A stretch of 64,000 nt of DNA from Bacillus massilinigeriensis (GCF_900117315.1 NZ_LT630337.1:56780-120779); one strand, 5' to 3'. Counted from the first letter of the stretch, positions 9,680-22,287 are shown. The notes: a model not told the origin generated them from the sequence alone. Program-made: numbers and translations.

Positions 9680-11879
9680 GCCAAGTCCGGAACAAATAAA
9701 AGCAGAAAAAGTATATCAGCAAATGGGATTATCGGATGACGAATTTGCGATGGTTGAAAAGATTCTTGGAAGAACTCCTAATTATACGGAAACCGGCCTA
9801 TTCTCTGTTATGTGGTCAGAGCATTGTAGTTATAAAAATTCCAAGCCTGTTTTAAGAAAGTTCCCAACTTCGGGAAGTCGCGTTCTTCAAGGCCCGGGTG
9901 AAGGAGCAGGAATTGTTGATATTGGGGATGAACAAGCAGTAGTTTTTAAAATAGAAAGCCATAATCATCCGTCCGCCATTGAACCTTATCAAGGTGCTGC
10001 AACTGGAGTGGGTGGAATCATCCGTGATGTTTTTTCAATGGGTGCAAGGCCAATCGCTATTTTGGACTCCTTACGCTTTGGAGAATTAGATTCTTCTCGA
10101 GTGAAGTACTTATTTAAAGAAGTGGTCGCAGGGATAGCCGGTTATGGAAACTGCATTGGAATTCCTACAGTTGGAGGGGAAGTCCAATTTGATGCGTCTT
10201 ATGAAGGAAATCCATTAGTTAATGCCATGTGTGTAGGGCTTATTGACCACAAGGACATCCAAAAAGGGCAAGCACGTGGAACGGGAAATACGGTCATGTA
10301 CGTTGGAGCCAAAACAGGGCGTGATGGTATTCATGGTGCGACCTTTGCGTCAGAAGAATTAACTGAAGCCTCTGATGAAAAACGACCTGCTGTTCAAGTG
10401 GGAGATCCATTTATGGAGAAGCTTTTACTTGAGGCTTGTTTAGAGCTAGTACAATCCGATGCCTTAGTAGGAATTCAAGATATGGGGGCTGCAGGATTGA
10501 CGAGCTCCTCAGCTGAAATGGCAAGTAAAGCAGGCTATGGAATTGAAATGAATTTAGACCTTGTTCCTCAACGTGAGACAGGAATGACTCCTTATGAAAT
10601 GATGTTATCAGAATCACAAGAGCGAATGCTGATAGTAGTGAAAAAGGGAAGAGAGAAAGAAATTCAAGATTTATTCTTGAAATATGATTTAGAATGTGTA
10701 GCTATTGGAACGGTTACTGATGATAAAATGCTCCGCTTAATACACAAGGGAGAAATTGTTGCGAATGTCCCTGCTGATGCCTTAGCAGAGGATGCTCCAG
10801 TTTACCATAAACCATCACTTGAACCAGAATATTATCGTGAGTTTCAAAGGATGGAAAATGAAATACCTGTTGTGAAGGATTATAAAGAGACTTTATTGAA
10901 GCTATTACAGCAGCCAACCATTGCGAGCAAGGAATGGATTTATGATCAGTATGATTACATGGTACGGACGAATACAGTTGTTGCACCAGGATCAGATGCC
11001 GCAGTTGTTCGTATAAGAGGAACGAAAAAAGCATTAGCCATGACAACAGACTGTAATTCTCGTTATCTCTATCTTGATCCCGAAACTGGTGGAAAGATTG
11101 CCGTGGCTGAAGCAGCAAGAAATATCGTTGCTTCAGGAGGAGAGCCGCTAGCTATTACCGATTGCTTAAACTTTGGGAATCCAGAAAAGCCTGAAATATT
11201 CTGGCAGATTGAAAAGGCGGCAGACGGAATGAGCGCTGCTTGTACGGCTTTAAAGACTCCTGTAATTGGTGGAAATGTCTCTCTATATAATGAAACGAAT
11301 GGTACAGCCGTTTATCCGACACCTGTTGTTGGAATGGTTGGTTTAATCGAAAACATAGACCATATAACAACACAAAGCTTCAAAAATGCCGGTGATCTCA
11401 TTTATCTATTAGGGGAAACAAAGGACGAATTTGGAGGTAGTGAACTACAAAAACTCATCTTTGGAAAGATCTTTGGAAAGGCTCCTGAGATTGATCTTGA
11501 AAAAGAGGAAAAGGTTCAAACACAGCTGTTAAATGCTATTCGTTCTGGCCTAGTGACCTCAGCACATGATTTGGCTGAAGGTGGTCTAGCAGTCGCCCTG
11601 GCTGAAAGCTTAATAGACTCACCAGAACTTGGGGCAAATGTGAAAGTATCAGGTAATAAGGTTTCTGCGTTATTTAGTGAAACTCAATCACGCTTTTTAG
11701 TAACAGTGAAAAAGGAAAATCAGAAAGAATTTGAAAGTATAGTAGACTGCAGTTTGATTGGGGAAGTAACCGATATGCCAGTTTTACAAATTCTATCTGA
11801 TGAAGGGACTATACTTGTTGAACAGGTGACTGAATTAGAGAAGGCTTGGAAAGGGGCAATTCCATGCTTGCTGAAATAA
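9663..11879 (+). CDS. purL: FGAM synthase large subunit PurL
   Basis: A 738-residue small-type PurL that converts FGAR, ATP and PurQ-derived ammonia to FGAM. Two PurM-like halves can be seen: the first with the [20 protein letters not shown] nucleotide-binding motif near residue 95-115, the second from about residue 420 with [13 protein letters not shown] and [17 protein letters not shown] at 9651-9656 supports the ATG at 9663 inside the purQ coding sequence. The 3' end overlaps purF by 16 bases. Confidence 0.97.
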   Translation: MSLKLEPSPEQIKAEKVYQQMGLSDDEFAMVEKILGRTPNYTETGLFSVMWSEHCSYKNSKPVLRKFPTSGSRVLQGPGEGAGIVDIGDEQAVVFKIESHNHPSAIEPYQGAATGVGGIIRDVFSMGARPIAILDSLRFGELDSSRVKYLFKEVVAGIAGYGNCIGIPTVGGEVQFDASYEGNPLVNAMCVGLIDHKDIQKGQARGTGNTVMYVGAKTGRDGIHGATFASEELTEASDEKRPAVQVGDPFMEKLLLEACLELVQSDALVGIQDMGAAGLTSSSAEMASKAGYGIEMNLDLVPQRETGMTPYEMMLSESQERMLIVVKKGREKEIQDLFLKYDLECVAIGTVTDDKMLRLIHKGEIVANVPADALAEDAPVYHKPSLEPEYYREFQRMENEIPVVKDYKETLLKLLQQPTIASKEWIYDQYDYMVRTNTVVAPGSDAAVVRIRGTKKALAMTTDCNSRYLYLDPETGGKIAVAEAARNIVASGGEPLAITDCLNFGNPEKPEIFWQIEKAADGMSAACTALKTPVIGGNVSLYNETNGTAVYPTPVVGMVGLIENIDHITTQSFKNAGDLIYLLGETKDEFGGSELQKLIFGKIFGKAPEIDLEKEEKVQTQLLNAIRSGLVTSAHDLAEGGLAVALAESLIDSPELGANVKVSGNKVSALFSETQSRFLVTVKKENQKEFESIVDCSLIGEVTDMPVLQILSDEGTILVEQVTELEKAWKGAIPCLLK

Positions 11880-13276
11880 AAGGTTTAAATGAAGAGTGTG
11901 GGATTTTTGGAGTTTGGGGGCATTCTAATGCAGCCCAAATTACGTACTATGGACTCCATAGTTTACAGCATCGTGGTCAGGAAGGAACTGGGATGGTTGT
12001 AACTGATGGGGAAAAGTTAAAAGGTGTAAAGGGTGAAGGCCTCGTTACTGAGATTTTCACAGAGGAAGCAATGGCAGGTCTAAAAGGGAAGGCTGCCATA
12101 GGCCATGTTCGTTATGCTACAGCTGGCGGGGGAGGATATGATAATGTTCAACCCCTCCTGTTTCATTCTCAAACAGGTAGTTTAGCATTGGCTCATAATG
12201 GAAACCTCGTTAATGCTGATGCTTTAAAATGTCAGCTTGAAGGGCAGGGAAGTATTTTTCAAACAAGCTCTGATACAGAGGTATTAGCCCATTTAATAAG
12301 AAGAAGTGGTTTTTCCTCTTTAAAGGATCAAGTGAAAAATTCATTAACGATGCTAAAAGGAGCATATGCCTTTTTAATTATGACTGAAACAAAGCTTATG
12401 GTAGCACTTGATCCAAATGGGATGCGCCCTTTATCCATTGCAAAGCTTGGTGATGCCTATGTGGTAGCTTCTGAAACCTGTGCCTTTGATGTTGTAGGTG
12501 CAAAGTTTATTCGTGATGTAGAAGCTGGTGAATTAGTCATCATTAGTGATGATGGAATACAATCAGAAATATACTCCGTGGCCTCTCATAAAGCGATGTG
12601 TGCGATGGAATATGTTTATTTTTCAAGACCTGATAGCAATATCAATGGACTAAATGTGCATACTGCAAGAAAAATGCTAGGGAAACAGCTTGCATTGGAA
12701 GCCCCAATTGAGGCAGATGTAGTAACTGGTGTCCCAGATTCTAGTATCTCGGCAGCCATTGGCTATGCTGAAGCATCTGGAATTCCTTATGAAATGGGAT
12801 TGATTAAGAATCGTTATGTAGGCAGAACCTTTATTCAACCATCCCAATCATTGAGGGAGCAAGGAGTTAAAATGAAGCTTTCTCCTGTTCGTGGTGTTGT
12901 GGAGGGTAAAAGGGTCATCATGGTAGATGATTCAATCGTAAGAGGTACAACAAGTAGAAGAATCGTAACGATGTTAAAGGAAGCAGGGGCAACAGAGGTT
13001 CATGTTGTGATTAGTTCCCCACCCATTCAAAATCCTTGCTTTTACGGGATTGATACATCGACAAAGGAAGAATTAATAGCTTCTTCTTATTCTGTTGAGG
13101 AAATCAGACAGATTATCGGAGCGGATACTCTAACCTTCTTAAGTATAGAAGGATTGCTTGATTCAATTGGAAACCATGATGGCAGTGAAACCTGTGGACA
13201 ATGCTTAGCTTGCTTCACTGGAAAATACCCAACTGAAATTTATCCAAACGCATCTGGATTATATGAAAAAGTATGA
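11864..13276 (+). CDS. purF: Amidophosphoribosyltransferase PurF
   Basis: A 470-residue enzyme catalysing the committed step, PRPP plus glutamine to phosphoribosylamine. The start [12 protein letters not shown] gives an 11-residue propeptide before the catalytic N-terminal Cys12, as in B. subtilis. The Ntn-hydrolase domain is followed by a phosphoribosyltransferase domain with [13 protein letters not shown] near residue 347-359. C-terminal cysteines in TCGQCLACF fit the Bacillus-type 4Fe-4S ligands. AAAGGGG precedes the ATG. It is the last gene before a terminator and repeat array that split the operon. Confidence 0.97.
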   Translation: MLAEIKGLNEECGIFGVWGHSNAAQITYYGLHSLQHRGQEGTGMVVTDGEKLKGVKGEGLVTEIFTEEAMAGLKGKAAIGHVRYATAGGGGYDNVQPLLFHSQTGSLALAHNGNLVNADALKCQLEGQGSIFQTSSDTEVLAHLIRRSGFSSLKDQVKNSLTMLKGAYAFLIMTETKLMVALDPNGMRPLSIAKLGDAYVVASETCAFDVVGAKFIRDVEAGELVIISDDGIQSEIYSVASHKAMCAMEYVYFSRPDSNINGLNVHTARKMLGKQLALEAPIEADVVTGVPDSSISAAIGYAEASGIPYEMGLIKNRYVGRTFIQPSQSLREQGVKMKLSPVRGVVEGKRVIMVDDSIVRGTTSRRIVTMLKEAGATEVHVVISSPPIQNPCFYGIDTSTKEELIASSYSVEEIRQIIGADTLTFLSIEGLLDSIGNHDGSETCGQCLACFTGKYPTEIYPNASGLYEKV

Positions 13277-13297
13277 TTTTTAATTTAAAAAAATAAT

Positions 13298-13325
13298 GCG
13301 ACATATGTCATGTCGCTTTTCTTTT
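13298..13325 (+). terminator. Terminator after purF
   Basis: GCGACAT (13298-13304) and ATGTCGC (13310-13316) form a 7-bp stem with a 5-base loop, followed by TTTTCTTTTC. It lies 22 bases past the purF stop, inside what is normally one continuous operon, and would reduce read-through to purMNHD. Confidence 0.7.
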
Positions 13326-13387
13326 CAGCGGGCTTTGTTGGTGATGGTTCTGGGAGTAAATCTAGATTGTTGTGGGGAAATCGGTGA

Positions 13388-13703
13388 TTCGCGAGTAAAA
13401 CGGGAATTTCGCGAATAAAACGGGAATTTCGCGAATAAAACGGGGAATTTCGCGAATAAAACGGGGAATTTCGCCGTAAAACGGGGAATTTCGAGGGTAA
13501 ATCTGGAAATTCGCGAGTAAAACGAGAATTTCGCGAGTAAAACGAGAATTTCGCGAGTAAAACGAGAATTTCGCGAGTAAATCAGGAAATTCGCGAATAA
13601 AACGGGAATTTCGCGAATAAAACGAGAATTTCGCGAATAAAACCTGGAATTTCGCGAATAAAACCCAGATTTTCGCGAATAAACCCCAAGATTTCGCGAA
13701 TAA
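13388..13703 (+). repeat. 20-21-bp tandem repeat array, TTCGCGAATAAAACGGGAA type, 16 units
   Basis: Sixteen units start at 13388, 13408, 13428, 13449, 13470, 13490, 13510, 13530, 13550, 13570, 13590, 13610, 13630, 13651, 13672 and 13693. Each centres on the palindrome TTCGCGAA or TTCGCGAG followed by TAAAACG(G/A)GAAT; the fifth and sixth are degenerate. The minus strand stays open through the array and would give a low-complexity peptide with repeated NSRFIRE and LFAKF words, which is a by-product of the period and not a credible gene. Related arrays lie at 28735-28846 and 41031-41119. After the array (13704-13889) there is a 21-bp direct repeat of TTTTTATCAAAATTCCATAT at about 13793 and 13815. 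Confidence 0.95.
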
Positions 13704-13889
13704 GCCTAAATTTAACAGTACAAAGTCAGTCATTTTAATAAAAGGAAACCAACGACTTAGCAATAGTCATAGATTCATAGGAAAAAGTTGATATTTTTAT
13801 CAAAATTCCATATTATTTTTATCAAAATTCCATATAAAACAAAGCCTTTCTATAAAAAAATACACCCCTTATTAAGGAGGATTTTAGTA

Positions 13890-14924
13890 ATGAGTAACGC
13901 ATACAAGCAAGCAGGCGTTAATATTGAAGCGGGCTATGAAGCAGTAACGAGAATGAAAAAGCATGTTCAAAAGACCCTTCGTACCGGTGTAATGGGTGGT
14001 CTAGGTGGGTTTGGTGGCATGTTCGATTTGTCCGTTCTTGGGTTAAAAGAGCCTGTTCTAGTATCTGGAACCGATGGGGTTGGTACGAAGCTGATGCTTG
14101 CCTTTATGATGGACCGTCACGATACTATTGGAATTGATGCCGTAGCCATGTGTGTGAATGATATTGTTGTTCAAGGAGCTGAACCAATTTATTTCCTTGA
14201 TTACATAGCTTGTGGGAAGGCTGAACCAAGTAAAATTGAAGCCATTGTAAAAGGGGTAAGTGCTGGCTGTGAGCTAGCTGGTTGTGCTTTAGTTGGTGGA
14301 GAAACAGCAGAAATGCCAGGAATGTATAGTGATGAGGAATATGATTTGGCTGGTTTTGCTGTAGGCGCTTGTGAAAAGTCTGCTCTCATTACCGGGGAGA
14401 ACATTAAACCTGGAGATGTGTTAATTGGCCTAGCATCAAGTGGTATTCATAGCAACGGCTACTCCCTTGTAAGAAAAGTATTCCTCGAGCAATCTCAAAT
14501 GTCACTTGATGAATATGTGGAGGAATTAGGCTGTACGCTCGGAGACGAATTACTTCGTCCAACGAAAATCTATGTCAAACCAATCCTATCTGCTTTGAAA
14601 AATTATGAGATTAAAGGAATGGCACATATTACTGGCGGAGGATTTATTGAAAATATTCCAAGAATGCTTCCAAGTGGTATCGGGGTTGAACTTTTTGAAA
14701 GCCAATGGGAGGTTCCGGAAATCTTTAAGCTGATGGAATCTATTGGAAACCTTGATAGAAAGGAAATGTACAATATTTTTAATATGGGTACAGGAATGGT
14801 AGTAGCGGTTGAAGAAGAATTAGCTCAAGAGATCATCCAATATTTTAATCAAATCGGAGAAAAGGCCTATCAAATAGGTGTAGTCACCAATCAAGAAGGA
14901 ATAAAAATAAACTATTCACTTTAA
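13890..14924 (+). CDS. purM: AIR synthetase PurM
   Basis: A 344-residue phosphoribosylformylglycinamidine cyclo-ligase that closes the imidazole ring of FGAM to AIR. The N-terminal [12 protein letters not shown] motif, the [15 protein letters not shown]-like segment and the [15 protein letters not shown] motif are present. TAAGGAGG precedes the ATG at 13890; the frame runs open 34 codons upstream but without a ribosome site. It follows a 613-base gap from purF containing a terminator and the tandem array, so it may have its own promoter. Confidence 0.96.
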   Translation: MSNAYKQAGVNIEAGYEAVTRMKKHVQKTLRTGVMGGLGGFGGMFDLSVLGLKEPVLVSGTDGVGTKLMLAFMMDRHDTIGIDAVAMCVNDIVVQGAEPIYFLDYIACGKAEPSKIEAIVKGVSAGCELAGCALVGGETAEMPGMYSDEEYDLAGFAVGACEKSALITGENIKPGDVLIGLASSGIHSNGYSLVRKVFLEQSQMSLDEYVEELGCTLGDELLRPTKIYVKPILSALKNYEIKGMAHITGGGFIENIPRMLPSGIGVELFESQWEVPEIFKLMESIGNLDRKEMYNIFNMGTGMVVAVEEELAQEIIQYFNQIGEKAYQIGVVTNQEGIKINYSL

Positions 14925-14952
14925 GAGATGAGTAGATTAACGGAGGCAAGCC

Positions 14953-15522
14953 ATGAAAAATATCGCCGTATTTGCTTCGGGAAGTGGGAGCAATTTTCAA
15001 GCGATTATCGATGCAATCAAGGAAAACAAATTAGAGGCTACTATAAAACTCCTTGTTTGTGATAAACCAGGGGCATATGTACTTGAAAGAGCTGAAAATG
15101 AACGGATTCCTCAATTCACCTTTAGTGCAAAGAACTATTCTAGCAAACAGGAATACGAAGAGGTTATTTTACGGCATTTGAAAGAGAATGAGGTAGAATG
15201 GATTGTATTAGCGGGATATATGAGATTAATAGGTCCAACTCTTTTAAAAGAATACGAGGGGAAAATAGTCAATATTCATCCCTCACTTCTTCCAGCCTTT
15301 CCAGGGAAGGATGCAATTGGTCAAGCCTTAGCTGCTGGTGCAGAGAAAAGTGGAGTAACCATTCATTTTGTTGATGAAGGCATGGACACAGGGCCAGTTA
15401 TTGCTCAAAGGGAAGTGCAAATTGATGAAAATGAAACATCAGAAACCTTACAAATGAAAATACACAAGATTGAGCATGAACTATACCCAGCTACACTGCA
15501 AAAACTTTTACAAAGGAGATAA
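14953..15522 (+). CDS. purN: GAR transformylase PurN
   Basis: A 189-residue phosphoribosylglycinamide formyltransferase using 10-formyltetrahydrofolate. The start [17 protein letters not shown] (phosphate loop), the catalytic [12 protein letters not shown] region (Asn-His) and the GMDTGPVI Asp motif are intact. CGGAGG precedes the ATG. The stop codon touches the purH start region. Confidence 0.96.
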   Translation: MKNIAVFASGSGSNFQAIIDAIKENKLEATIKLLVCDKPGAYVLERAENERIPQFTFSAKNYSSKQEYEEVILRHLKENEVEWIVLAGYMRLIGPTLLKEYEGKIVNIHPSLLPAFPGKDAIGQALAAGAEKSGVTIHFVDEGMDTGPVIAQREVQIDENETSETLQMKIHKIEHELYPATLQKLLQRR

Positions 15523-15527
15523 TGAAA

Positions 15528-17063
15528 GTGAAAAAACGTGCACTTATTAGTGTCTCAGATAAGAATGGAATCACGGAGTTTGCAAAAGGATTAGTAGAGC
15601 TTGGATTTGAAGTCATTTCAACAGGTGGAACGAAGAAAACCCTTGAGCAAAATGGGATTCCTGTGATTGGCGTAAATGAGGTAACAGGGTTTCCAGAAAT
15701 CTTAGATGGTCGTGTAAAGACATTGAATCCATTAATTCATGGAGGATTATTGGCAAAATTTGATCAACCTAGCCATCAAGAACAAATGGCAGACCACAAT
15801 ATCGAGCCTATTCAAATTGTATGTGTGAATCTTTATCCTTTCCAACAAACCATTGCTAAACCGGACGTTTCGGTTGAAGATGCTATTGAAAATATTGATA
15901 TCGGCGGTCCAACGATGCTTCGGTCTGCTGCAAAAAATCATGAGTATGTTGCTGTAGTCGTGGACCCAGCTGATTATAATACGGTCTTGGAAGAATTAAA
16001 TAATGAAGGCAATGTCACTAAGGAAACAAAGAGAAAGCTTGCTGCAAAGGTATTCCGCCACACAGCAGCCTATGATGCTATCATTGCTGACTATATGACA
16101 AAATTGGCGAATGAAGAAAATCCTGAGAAATTGACCTTGACCTTTGAATTAAAGCAAACACTTCGTTATGGGGAAAACCCTCACCAAAAGGCATCCTTTT
16201 ATCGTAAACCTTTAGGATCAGCATTTTCAATTGCAAATGCAACACAATTGCATGGTAAAGAGCTATCTTATAATAATATTAATGATGCAGACGCGGCCCT
16301 TCAAATTGTGAAGGAATTTACTGAACCGGCTGCTGTAGCAGTTAAGCATATGAACCCTTGTGGTGTAGGGGTAGGGGAAAATGTGTTTGACGCATTCACA
16401 AAGGCATTTGAATCTGATCCAGTCTCCATTTTTGGAGGGATTGTCGCCTTTAACCGTGAAGTTGATAAACAAACGGCTGAAAAGCTTCATGAAATCTTTT
16501 TGGAAATTGTCATTGCTCCATCCTTTACACAAGATGCGTTGGATATTTTAACAAGCAAAAAGAATATTCGTCTATTAACTATTCCATTTGATGAACAGGA
16601 TCAAGTGGAAAATAAATTGACCTCTATTGAAGGTGGACTGCTCGTTCAAGATCAGGATCGCTATTCATTAGATGAGGCAACCATTTCTGTACCAACAAAG
16701 AGAGAGCCTACTGAAGAAGAGTGGGAAGCTCTTAAATTAGGATGGAAAATCGTCAAGCATGTAAAGTCTAATGCGATTGTTGTGACGAATGCAAACATGA
16801 CTCTAGGGGTTGGAGCTGGACAAATGAACCGGGTAGGCTCAGCCAAAATCGCTCTTGAACAAGCTGGAGAAAAAGCAAAAGGCGCAGCTCTTGCATCAGA
16901 TGCCTTCTTCCCTATGGATGATACAGTAGAAGAGGCAGCCAAAGCCGGAATCACTGCCATCATCCAACCTGGAGGCTCTATTCGCGATGCAGATTCCATT
17001 AAAAAGGCAGATGAATATGGAATTGCCATGGTATTTACAGGAGTGAGACACTTTAAGCATTAA
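15528..17063 (+). CDS. purH: Bifunctional AICAR transformylase / IMP cyclohydrolase PurH
   Basis: About 511 residues carrying the last two steps to IMP. The N-terminal MGS-like cyclohydrolase domain starts [18 protein letters not shown]; the transformylase domain carries the KHMNPCGVG motif (near residue 268) and the SDAFFPMDD segment. The GTG at 15528 sits 8 bases after AAAGGAGA and is preferred. An ATG at 15522, overlapping the purN stop, would add two residues but lies only 2 bases from the Shine-Dalgarno. Confidence 0.95.
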   Translation: MKKRALISVSDKNGITEFAKGLVELGFEVISTGGTKKTLEQNGIPVIGVNEVTGFPEILDGRVKTLNPLIHGGLLAKFDQPSHQEQMADHNIEPIQIVCVNLYPFQQTIAKPDVSVEDAIENIDIGGPTMLRSAAKNHEYVAVVVDPADYNTVLEELNNEGNVTKETKRKLAAKVFRHTAAYDAIIADYMTKLANEENPEKLTLTFELKQTLRYGENPHQKASFYRKPLGSAFSIANATQLHGKELSYNNINDADAALQIVKEFTEPAAVAVKHMNPCGVGVGENVFDAFTKAFESDPVSIFGGIVAFNREVDKQTAEKLHEIFLEIVIAPSFTQDALDILTSKKNIRLLTIPFDEQDQVENKLTSIEGGLLVQDQDRYSLDEATISVPTKREPTEEEWEALKLGWKIVKHVKSNAIVVTNANMTLGVGAGQMNRVGSAKIALEQAGEKAKGAALASDAFFPMDDTVEEAAKAGITAIIQPGGSIRDADSIKKADEYGIAMVFTGVRHFKH

Positions 17064-18444
<1,381 letters not shown>

Positions 18445-18502
18445 AGGGCAATCTCCCTTTCATTATTGAAATTTGGTATTTTTTAGACATTCAGTCAATT
18501 GG

Positions 18503-18541
18503 AAAAAGGATCGGCATTCATTCAGTTAGCCGATCCTTTTT
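18503..18541. terminator. Bidirectional terminator
   Basis: AAAAAGGATCGGC (18503-18515) and GCCGATCCTTTTT (18529-18541) form a perfect 13-bp stem with T-runs in both directions. It can end pur operon transcripts on the plus strand and the DUF2892 gene on the minus strand. Confidence 0.85.
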
Positions 18542-18543
18542 GT

Positions 18544-18816
18544 TTACGTTGGATTATTCGGAAACAAATCTGGCTCAACCTGCCCCTGATTATTCTTCTC
18601 ATTCCATGCTTCCTGACCCTGCTCAAACAATGCAGTAACTGGACAGAATCGAACAATTCCTTCTGCCACCTTCATGGCACCCATCATTGCGAGCAATATA
18701 TAGGATTCTTTCCAAGGTTTTTTAACCATTTTCGCTGTGCAGCATGCGAGGACAGTCAACCCGATGGTTATACGAATAAGGGCATTCAAAATCCCAATAT
18801 TTTGTTTTACCTTCAT
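18544..18816 (-). CDS. DUF2892 family membrane protein (YgaP-like transmembrane domain)
   Basis: A 90-residue protein with the DUF2892 signature NIGILNALIRITIGL at the N-terminus and a later FCPVTALF motif, the two-helix inner membrane domain found attached to rhodanese YgaP or alone. Two hydrophobic stretches (about residues 13-30 and 38-52) flank a basic KMVKKPWK loop; the tail is polar. AAGGAG is 8 bases before the ATG at 18816. The role of stand-alone members is unknown. The terminator lies 3 bases after its stop. Confidence 0.85.
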   Translation of the reverse strand: MKVKQNIGILNALIRITIGLTVLACCTAKMVKKPWKESYILLAMMGAMKVAEGIVRFCPVTALFEQGQEAWNEKNNQGQVEPDLFPNNPT

Positions 18817-18963
18817 TATTTTCACTCCTTCATCATAAAAATTAATATTTTTACTTTTTCTTTAATGCGTTAAATAGTGAAATATGTTAGTATAATAAAT
18901 ACATAACATGTAAGGGCTTTCTTTTTGCTCTGCTCTGGATATTTCTAATTATATTTACCTATT

Positions 18964-18992
18964 TTGACATTGAAAATAAAAAAACAGATATT
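18964..18992 (+). promoter_or_regulatory. Probable promoter of the yerA gene
   Basis: TTGACA at 18964-18969, a 17-bp spacer and GATATT at 18987-18992, about 90 bases before the yerA start. A perfect -35 with a 4-of-6 -10. Confidence 0.5.
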
Positions 18993-19078
18993 TATGTCAT
19001 TTATTAATATAACTATTTAGAAAGAACTCCCAAATACAGATAAAAGGGAGTTGCACAAAAGAAAGGGAGGAGAAGTTT

Positions 19079-20821
19079 GTGCTTGAACAGCGCTATCGGT
19101 GGAAAAATAAACAGCTGCGTAAACACGTTTCTATACTTGATGGGAAAAGGTCCCCAACCAAGCTTTTGAAAAATGCCACATATTTAAACCAGACTTTTCG
19201 CAAATGGATGGAAGCCCATATTTGGATTTACGAGGATCGAATTATTTATGTTGGTGATATGTTACCTCAGAAATTAGATGATTGTGAAATCGTTGATTGC
19301 ACAGGATTGCTGCTTGTACCTGGTTATATTGAGCCTCATGCACATCCATTTCAGTTATATAATCCCCACTCCTTGGCAAGGTATGCATCTCAATTTGGAA
19401 CTACAACATTTATTAATGATAATATGGTACTGGTTTTACAATTAGAAAAAGAGAAAGCGTTTTCCCTCATTGAGGCGTTAAAAAATGTTCCAGCATCCAT
19501 GTATTGGTGGTGTCGTTTTGATGCGCAAACAGAAATTGAACAAGAGGAAATCACCTTTTCTCATAGTAATGTAAAGGCATGGCTCGAACATGACTGTGTC
19601 CTTCAAGGTGGTGAGCTTACTGGCTGGCCAAAATTGCTAGATGGTGATGATATGATGCTCCTTTGGATGCAAGAAGCAAAAAGGCTGAGGAAAAAGATTG
19701 AGGGGCATTTTCCTGGAGCGTCTGAGAAAACTTTAGCCAAAATGATGCTTCTAGGTGCAGATTGTGACCACGAAGCGATGAATGGAAAAGAGATTTACAA
19801 TCGCCTTATGCAAGGTTATACTGTTTCCCTACGTCATTCATCTATTCGTCCAGATTTGCCTATACTATTGGATGAAATTCAAAAGCTTGGGATTAACCAT
19901 TATGATTCATTTATGTTTAATACGGATGGCTCGTCGGCATCGTTTTATGAAAATGGGATGAATGATATGATGATTAGAATGGCGATTGAAAAAGGAATCC
20001 CTGTTATTGATGCTTATAATATGGCAACAATTAATATTGCAAAATATTATAATATGGATTATTGGCATGGTCAGATTGCCACAGGGAGAATTGCCCATAT
20101 CAACTTCTTAACAGATGAAAGAAATCCAACCCCAATATCCGTTTTATCGAAAGGGGAATGGTTGAAAAAGGACGGCCAAATTGTTGAGGCCTATGAGCAA
20201 ATGAATTGGGATGGGTTTGAGTTTTCCCCGTTAAATATTGATTGGGAGATCAGTCTAGATGATTTACAATTCTCTATGCCTTTTGGTATTAAAATGGAAA
20301 ATGCAGTAATTACAAAACCATATTCGATTTCAATAGAAATGTCATGTAGTGAGCTTTCTAATCTGCATGATGAAAGCTTCTTTATGTTGATTGACCGTGA
20401 AGGAAAATGGAGAATCAATACATTGTTAAAGGGCTTTACAAAAGACTTAGATGGCCTTGCCAGCTCCTTCTCCAATACAGGCGATATCCTATTGATTGGA
20501 AAGAAAAAAGAAGATATGATGAAGGCCTTTAACCGCATGAAAGAAATAGGAGGAGGTATCGTCATCTGTGAGCAGGGAGAGATCATTTTAGAAATTCCAT
20601 TAACAATCAGCGGTGTGATGTCAGATAAAAGGGTTGAAGACTTAATTAATGAAGAGAAAAAGCTATTAATATATTTAAAACAAAAGGGTTACCGATTTGA
20701 AGATCCTGTCTATTCATTACTTTTCTTTTCATCTACTCATTTACCTTATATACGGATTACACAGCAAGGGATGTACGATGTAATGAATAAAATGGTACTC
20801 TTTCCTTCTATAATGCGTTAA
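19079..20821 (+). CDS. yerA: Adenine deaminase-like amidohydrolase (YerA)
   Basis: A 580-residue member of the adenine deaminase family of metal-dependent hydrolases, corresponding in position to B. subtilis yerA. The metal-binding PGYIEPHAHPFQLYN motif (near residue 91-105), the EGHFPGASE segment and the NTDGSSASF Asp region are present, so the active site looks functional. B. subtilis YerA is an adenine-deaminase paralogue whose substrate is not settled. The gene starts with GTG after GGGAGGAG. It has its own promoter, downstream of the pur cluster, and a purine link is an inference from family and context. Confidence 0.88.
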   Translation: MLEQRYRWKNKQLRKHVSILDGKRSPTKLLKNATYLNQTFRKWMEAHIWIYEDRIIYVGDMLPQKLDDCEIVDCTGLLLVPGYIEPHAHPFQLYNPHSLARYASQFGTTTFINDNMVLVLQLEKEKAFSLIEALKNVPASMYWWCRFDAQTEIEQEEITFSHSNVKAWLEHDCVLQGGELTGWPKLLDGDDMMLLWMQEAKRLRKKIEGHFPGASEKTLAKMMLLGADCDHEAMNGKEIYNRLMQGYTVSLRHSSIRPDLPILLDEIQKLGINHYDSFMFNTDGSSASFYENGMNDMMIRMAIEKGIPVIDAYNMATINIAKYYNMDYWHGQIATGRIAHINFLTDERNPTPISVLSKGEWLKKDGQIVEAYEQMNWDGFEFSPLNIDWEISLDDLQFSMPFGIKMENAVITKPYSISIEMSCSELSNLHDESFFMLIDREGKWRINTLLKGFTKDLDGLASSFSNTGDILLIGKKKEDMMKAFNRMKEIGGGIVICEQGEIILEIPLTISGVMSDKRVEDLINEEKKLLIYLKQKGYRFEDPVYSLLFFSSTHLPYIRITQQGMYDVMNKMVLFPSIMR

Positions 20822-20890
20822 AATAGAAAAGAGAGTTCTATCATCATTTGTTTCAACTGCTGATTTTACATGCAAAAGTCGAGGTGTATT

Positions 20891-21937
20891 ATGCTAAAAA
20901 AGTGGTTTATATTTTCAGTGGCTGTCTTGCTTCTAGCAACGGGTTGCGCTAAAAAAGAGGCTGTAAAAGAACTTAAAGAGAAAGAAACCGAAAATATTGG
21001 GAAACAAGCTCCTGATGTAGAGAACTTTCCATATCAATCACCATTAACTGGAATGGGACAGAAGGAAGAGCCTAATGAGAGATCGGTTGCAGTTATGGTG
21101 AATAATCACCCGAGTGCAAGACCACAGTCAGGTCTACAAAAGGCGGATATTGTTTATGAAGTATTGGCTGAGGGAGATATCACCCGATTTTTAGCTATCT
21201 TTCAAAGTGAAAAGCCTAAAACAATCGGTCCAGTAAGAAGTGCTCGTGACTATTTTATTGAGTTGGCAAAAGGATACGATAGCTTTTATGTGGCTCATGG
21301 TTGGAGCCCTGAGGCGAAGCAGATGCTTAAATCCAATTATATTGACAACATTAATGGAATAGAATATGATGGTTCGTTATTTAAAAGGGCTAACTTTCGA
21401 AAGGCCCCTCATAATTCTTATATTAGCTATGACAATATTTTAAAAGGGGCAGAGAAGGTGGATGCTAAAATGAACAAGGCACCATCTTCATTAACCTTCC
21501 TATCAGATGAGGAAGTGGAAGGCTTAGCGGGAAATCAGGCATTAAATGCTAGTATTTCTTACTCGGGAAGCTCATTATTTTATGTTGAGTACAAATATGA
21601 TACAAGTAAAAAGAAATATCAACGCTTTTCCAATGGAGAATTAACGGCTGATTATGATACAGAAGAACCTGTCTTACTTGATAATATTTTTATTGTAGAG
21701 GCAGAGCACAGGTACATCGATAATTATGGCCGCAGAGAAATTAACTTAACCTCTGGTGGAAAGGGATATTTATTACAGCGTGGCTTATGGAATGAAGTAC
21801 AGTGGAAAAATGTAGACGGTAGAATATTACCATTTATTAATGGAGAAGTAGCGGGTTTTGTTCCAGGGAAAACATGGATTAACATTGTTCCATCAAGTCC
21901 AGGTATAGATTCAATGGTATCAATAAAAGAACAGTAG
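20891..21937 (+). CDS. yerB: DUF3048 lipoprotein YerB
   Basis: A 348-residue predicted lipoprotein: signal peptide MLKKWFIFSVAVLLLATGC with lipobox ATGC (Cys19), then a charged linker and the DUF3048 domain with RSVAVMVNNHPSARPQSGLQKADIVYE and the GPVRSARDYF motif. It acts outside the membrane; the biochemical role is not known. GAGG precedes the ATG at 20891, and the TTG-type extension upstream is ignored. It is 25 bases from yerC and probably cotranscribed with it. Confidence 0.93.
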   Translation: MLKKWFIFSVAVLLLATGCAKKEAVKELKEKETENIGKQAPDVENFPYQSPLTGMGQKEEPNERSVAVMVNNHPSARPQSGLQKADIVYEVLAEGDITRFLAIFQSEKPKTIGPVRSARDYFIELAKGYDSFYVAHGWSPEAKQMLKSNYIDNINGIEYDGSLFKRANFRKAPHNSYISYDNILKGAEKVDAKMNKAPSSLTFLSDEEVEGLAGNQALNASISYSGSSLFYVEYKYDTSKKKYQRFSNGELTADYDTEEPVLLDNIFIVEAEHRYIDNYGRREINLTSGGKGYLLQRGLWNEVQWKNVDGRILPFINGEVAGFVPGKTWINIVPSSPGIDSMVSIKEQ

Positions 21938-21962
21938 GTAATTTGGGTTAAGGAGAGTTATT

Positions 21963-22277
21963 ATGCAAATAGATAAGTTAAGAGGAAGAGAACTAGACCA
22001 ATTATTTCAATCTATTCTATCTCTTACCGATTTAGAGGAATGCTATCGCTTCTTTGATGACTTATGCACCGTGAATGAGATTCAATCATTAGCTCAACGT
22101 TTAGAAGTTGCTAGAATGCTGCGCGAGGGGAAAACTTACCATAAGATTGAGACGGAAACAGGGGCAAGTACAGCAACCATTTCCCGTGTAAAAAGAAGCT
22201 TAAATTATGGAAATGATTCTTATGGTATTGTACTAGAGAGATTGAAGAATATAGAAGCAAGTAATGAGAATGAATAA
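21963..22277 (+). CDS. yerC: YerC/YecD family TrpR-related protein
   Basis: A 104-residue small DNA-binding protein of the TrpR-like YerC/YecD family. The helix-turn-helix is clear in the middle: LAQRLEVARMLREGKTYHKI then ETGASTATISRVKRSL (about residues 41-76). AAGGAG precedes the ATG. B. subtilis YerC is a regulator affecting purine and related genes only by some reports; the target here cannot be seen. A strong terminator follows. Confidence 0.93.
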   Translation: MQIDKLRGRELDQLFQSILSLTDLEECYRFFDDLCTVNEIQSLAQRLEVARMLREGKTYHKIETETGASTATISRVKRSLNYGNDSYGIVLERLKNIEASNENE

Positions 22278-22287
22278 GATTTAATGT

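Noticed and set aside
13388-13703. CRISPR array
   Set aside because: Units are 20-21 bp with no unique spacers of constant length, and no cas genes are near.
13362-13763. 133-codon minus-strand frame with repeated FAKF and NSRFIRE words
   Set aside because: It is created by the 20-21-bp array: the repeat lacks stops on that strand, there is no ribosome site, and the peptide has low complexity.
18499-18873. 124-codon plus-strand frame
   Set aside because: It is antisense to the DUF2892 gene, which has a recognised family, ribosome site and terminator.
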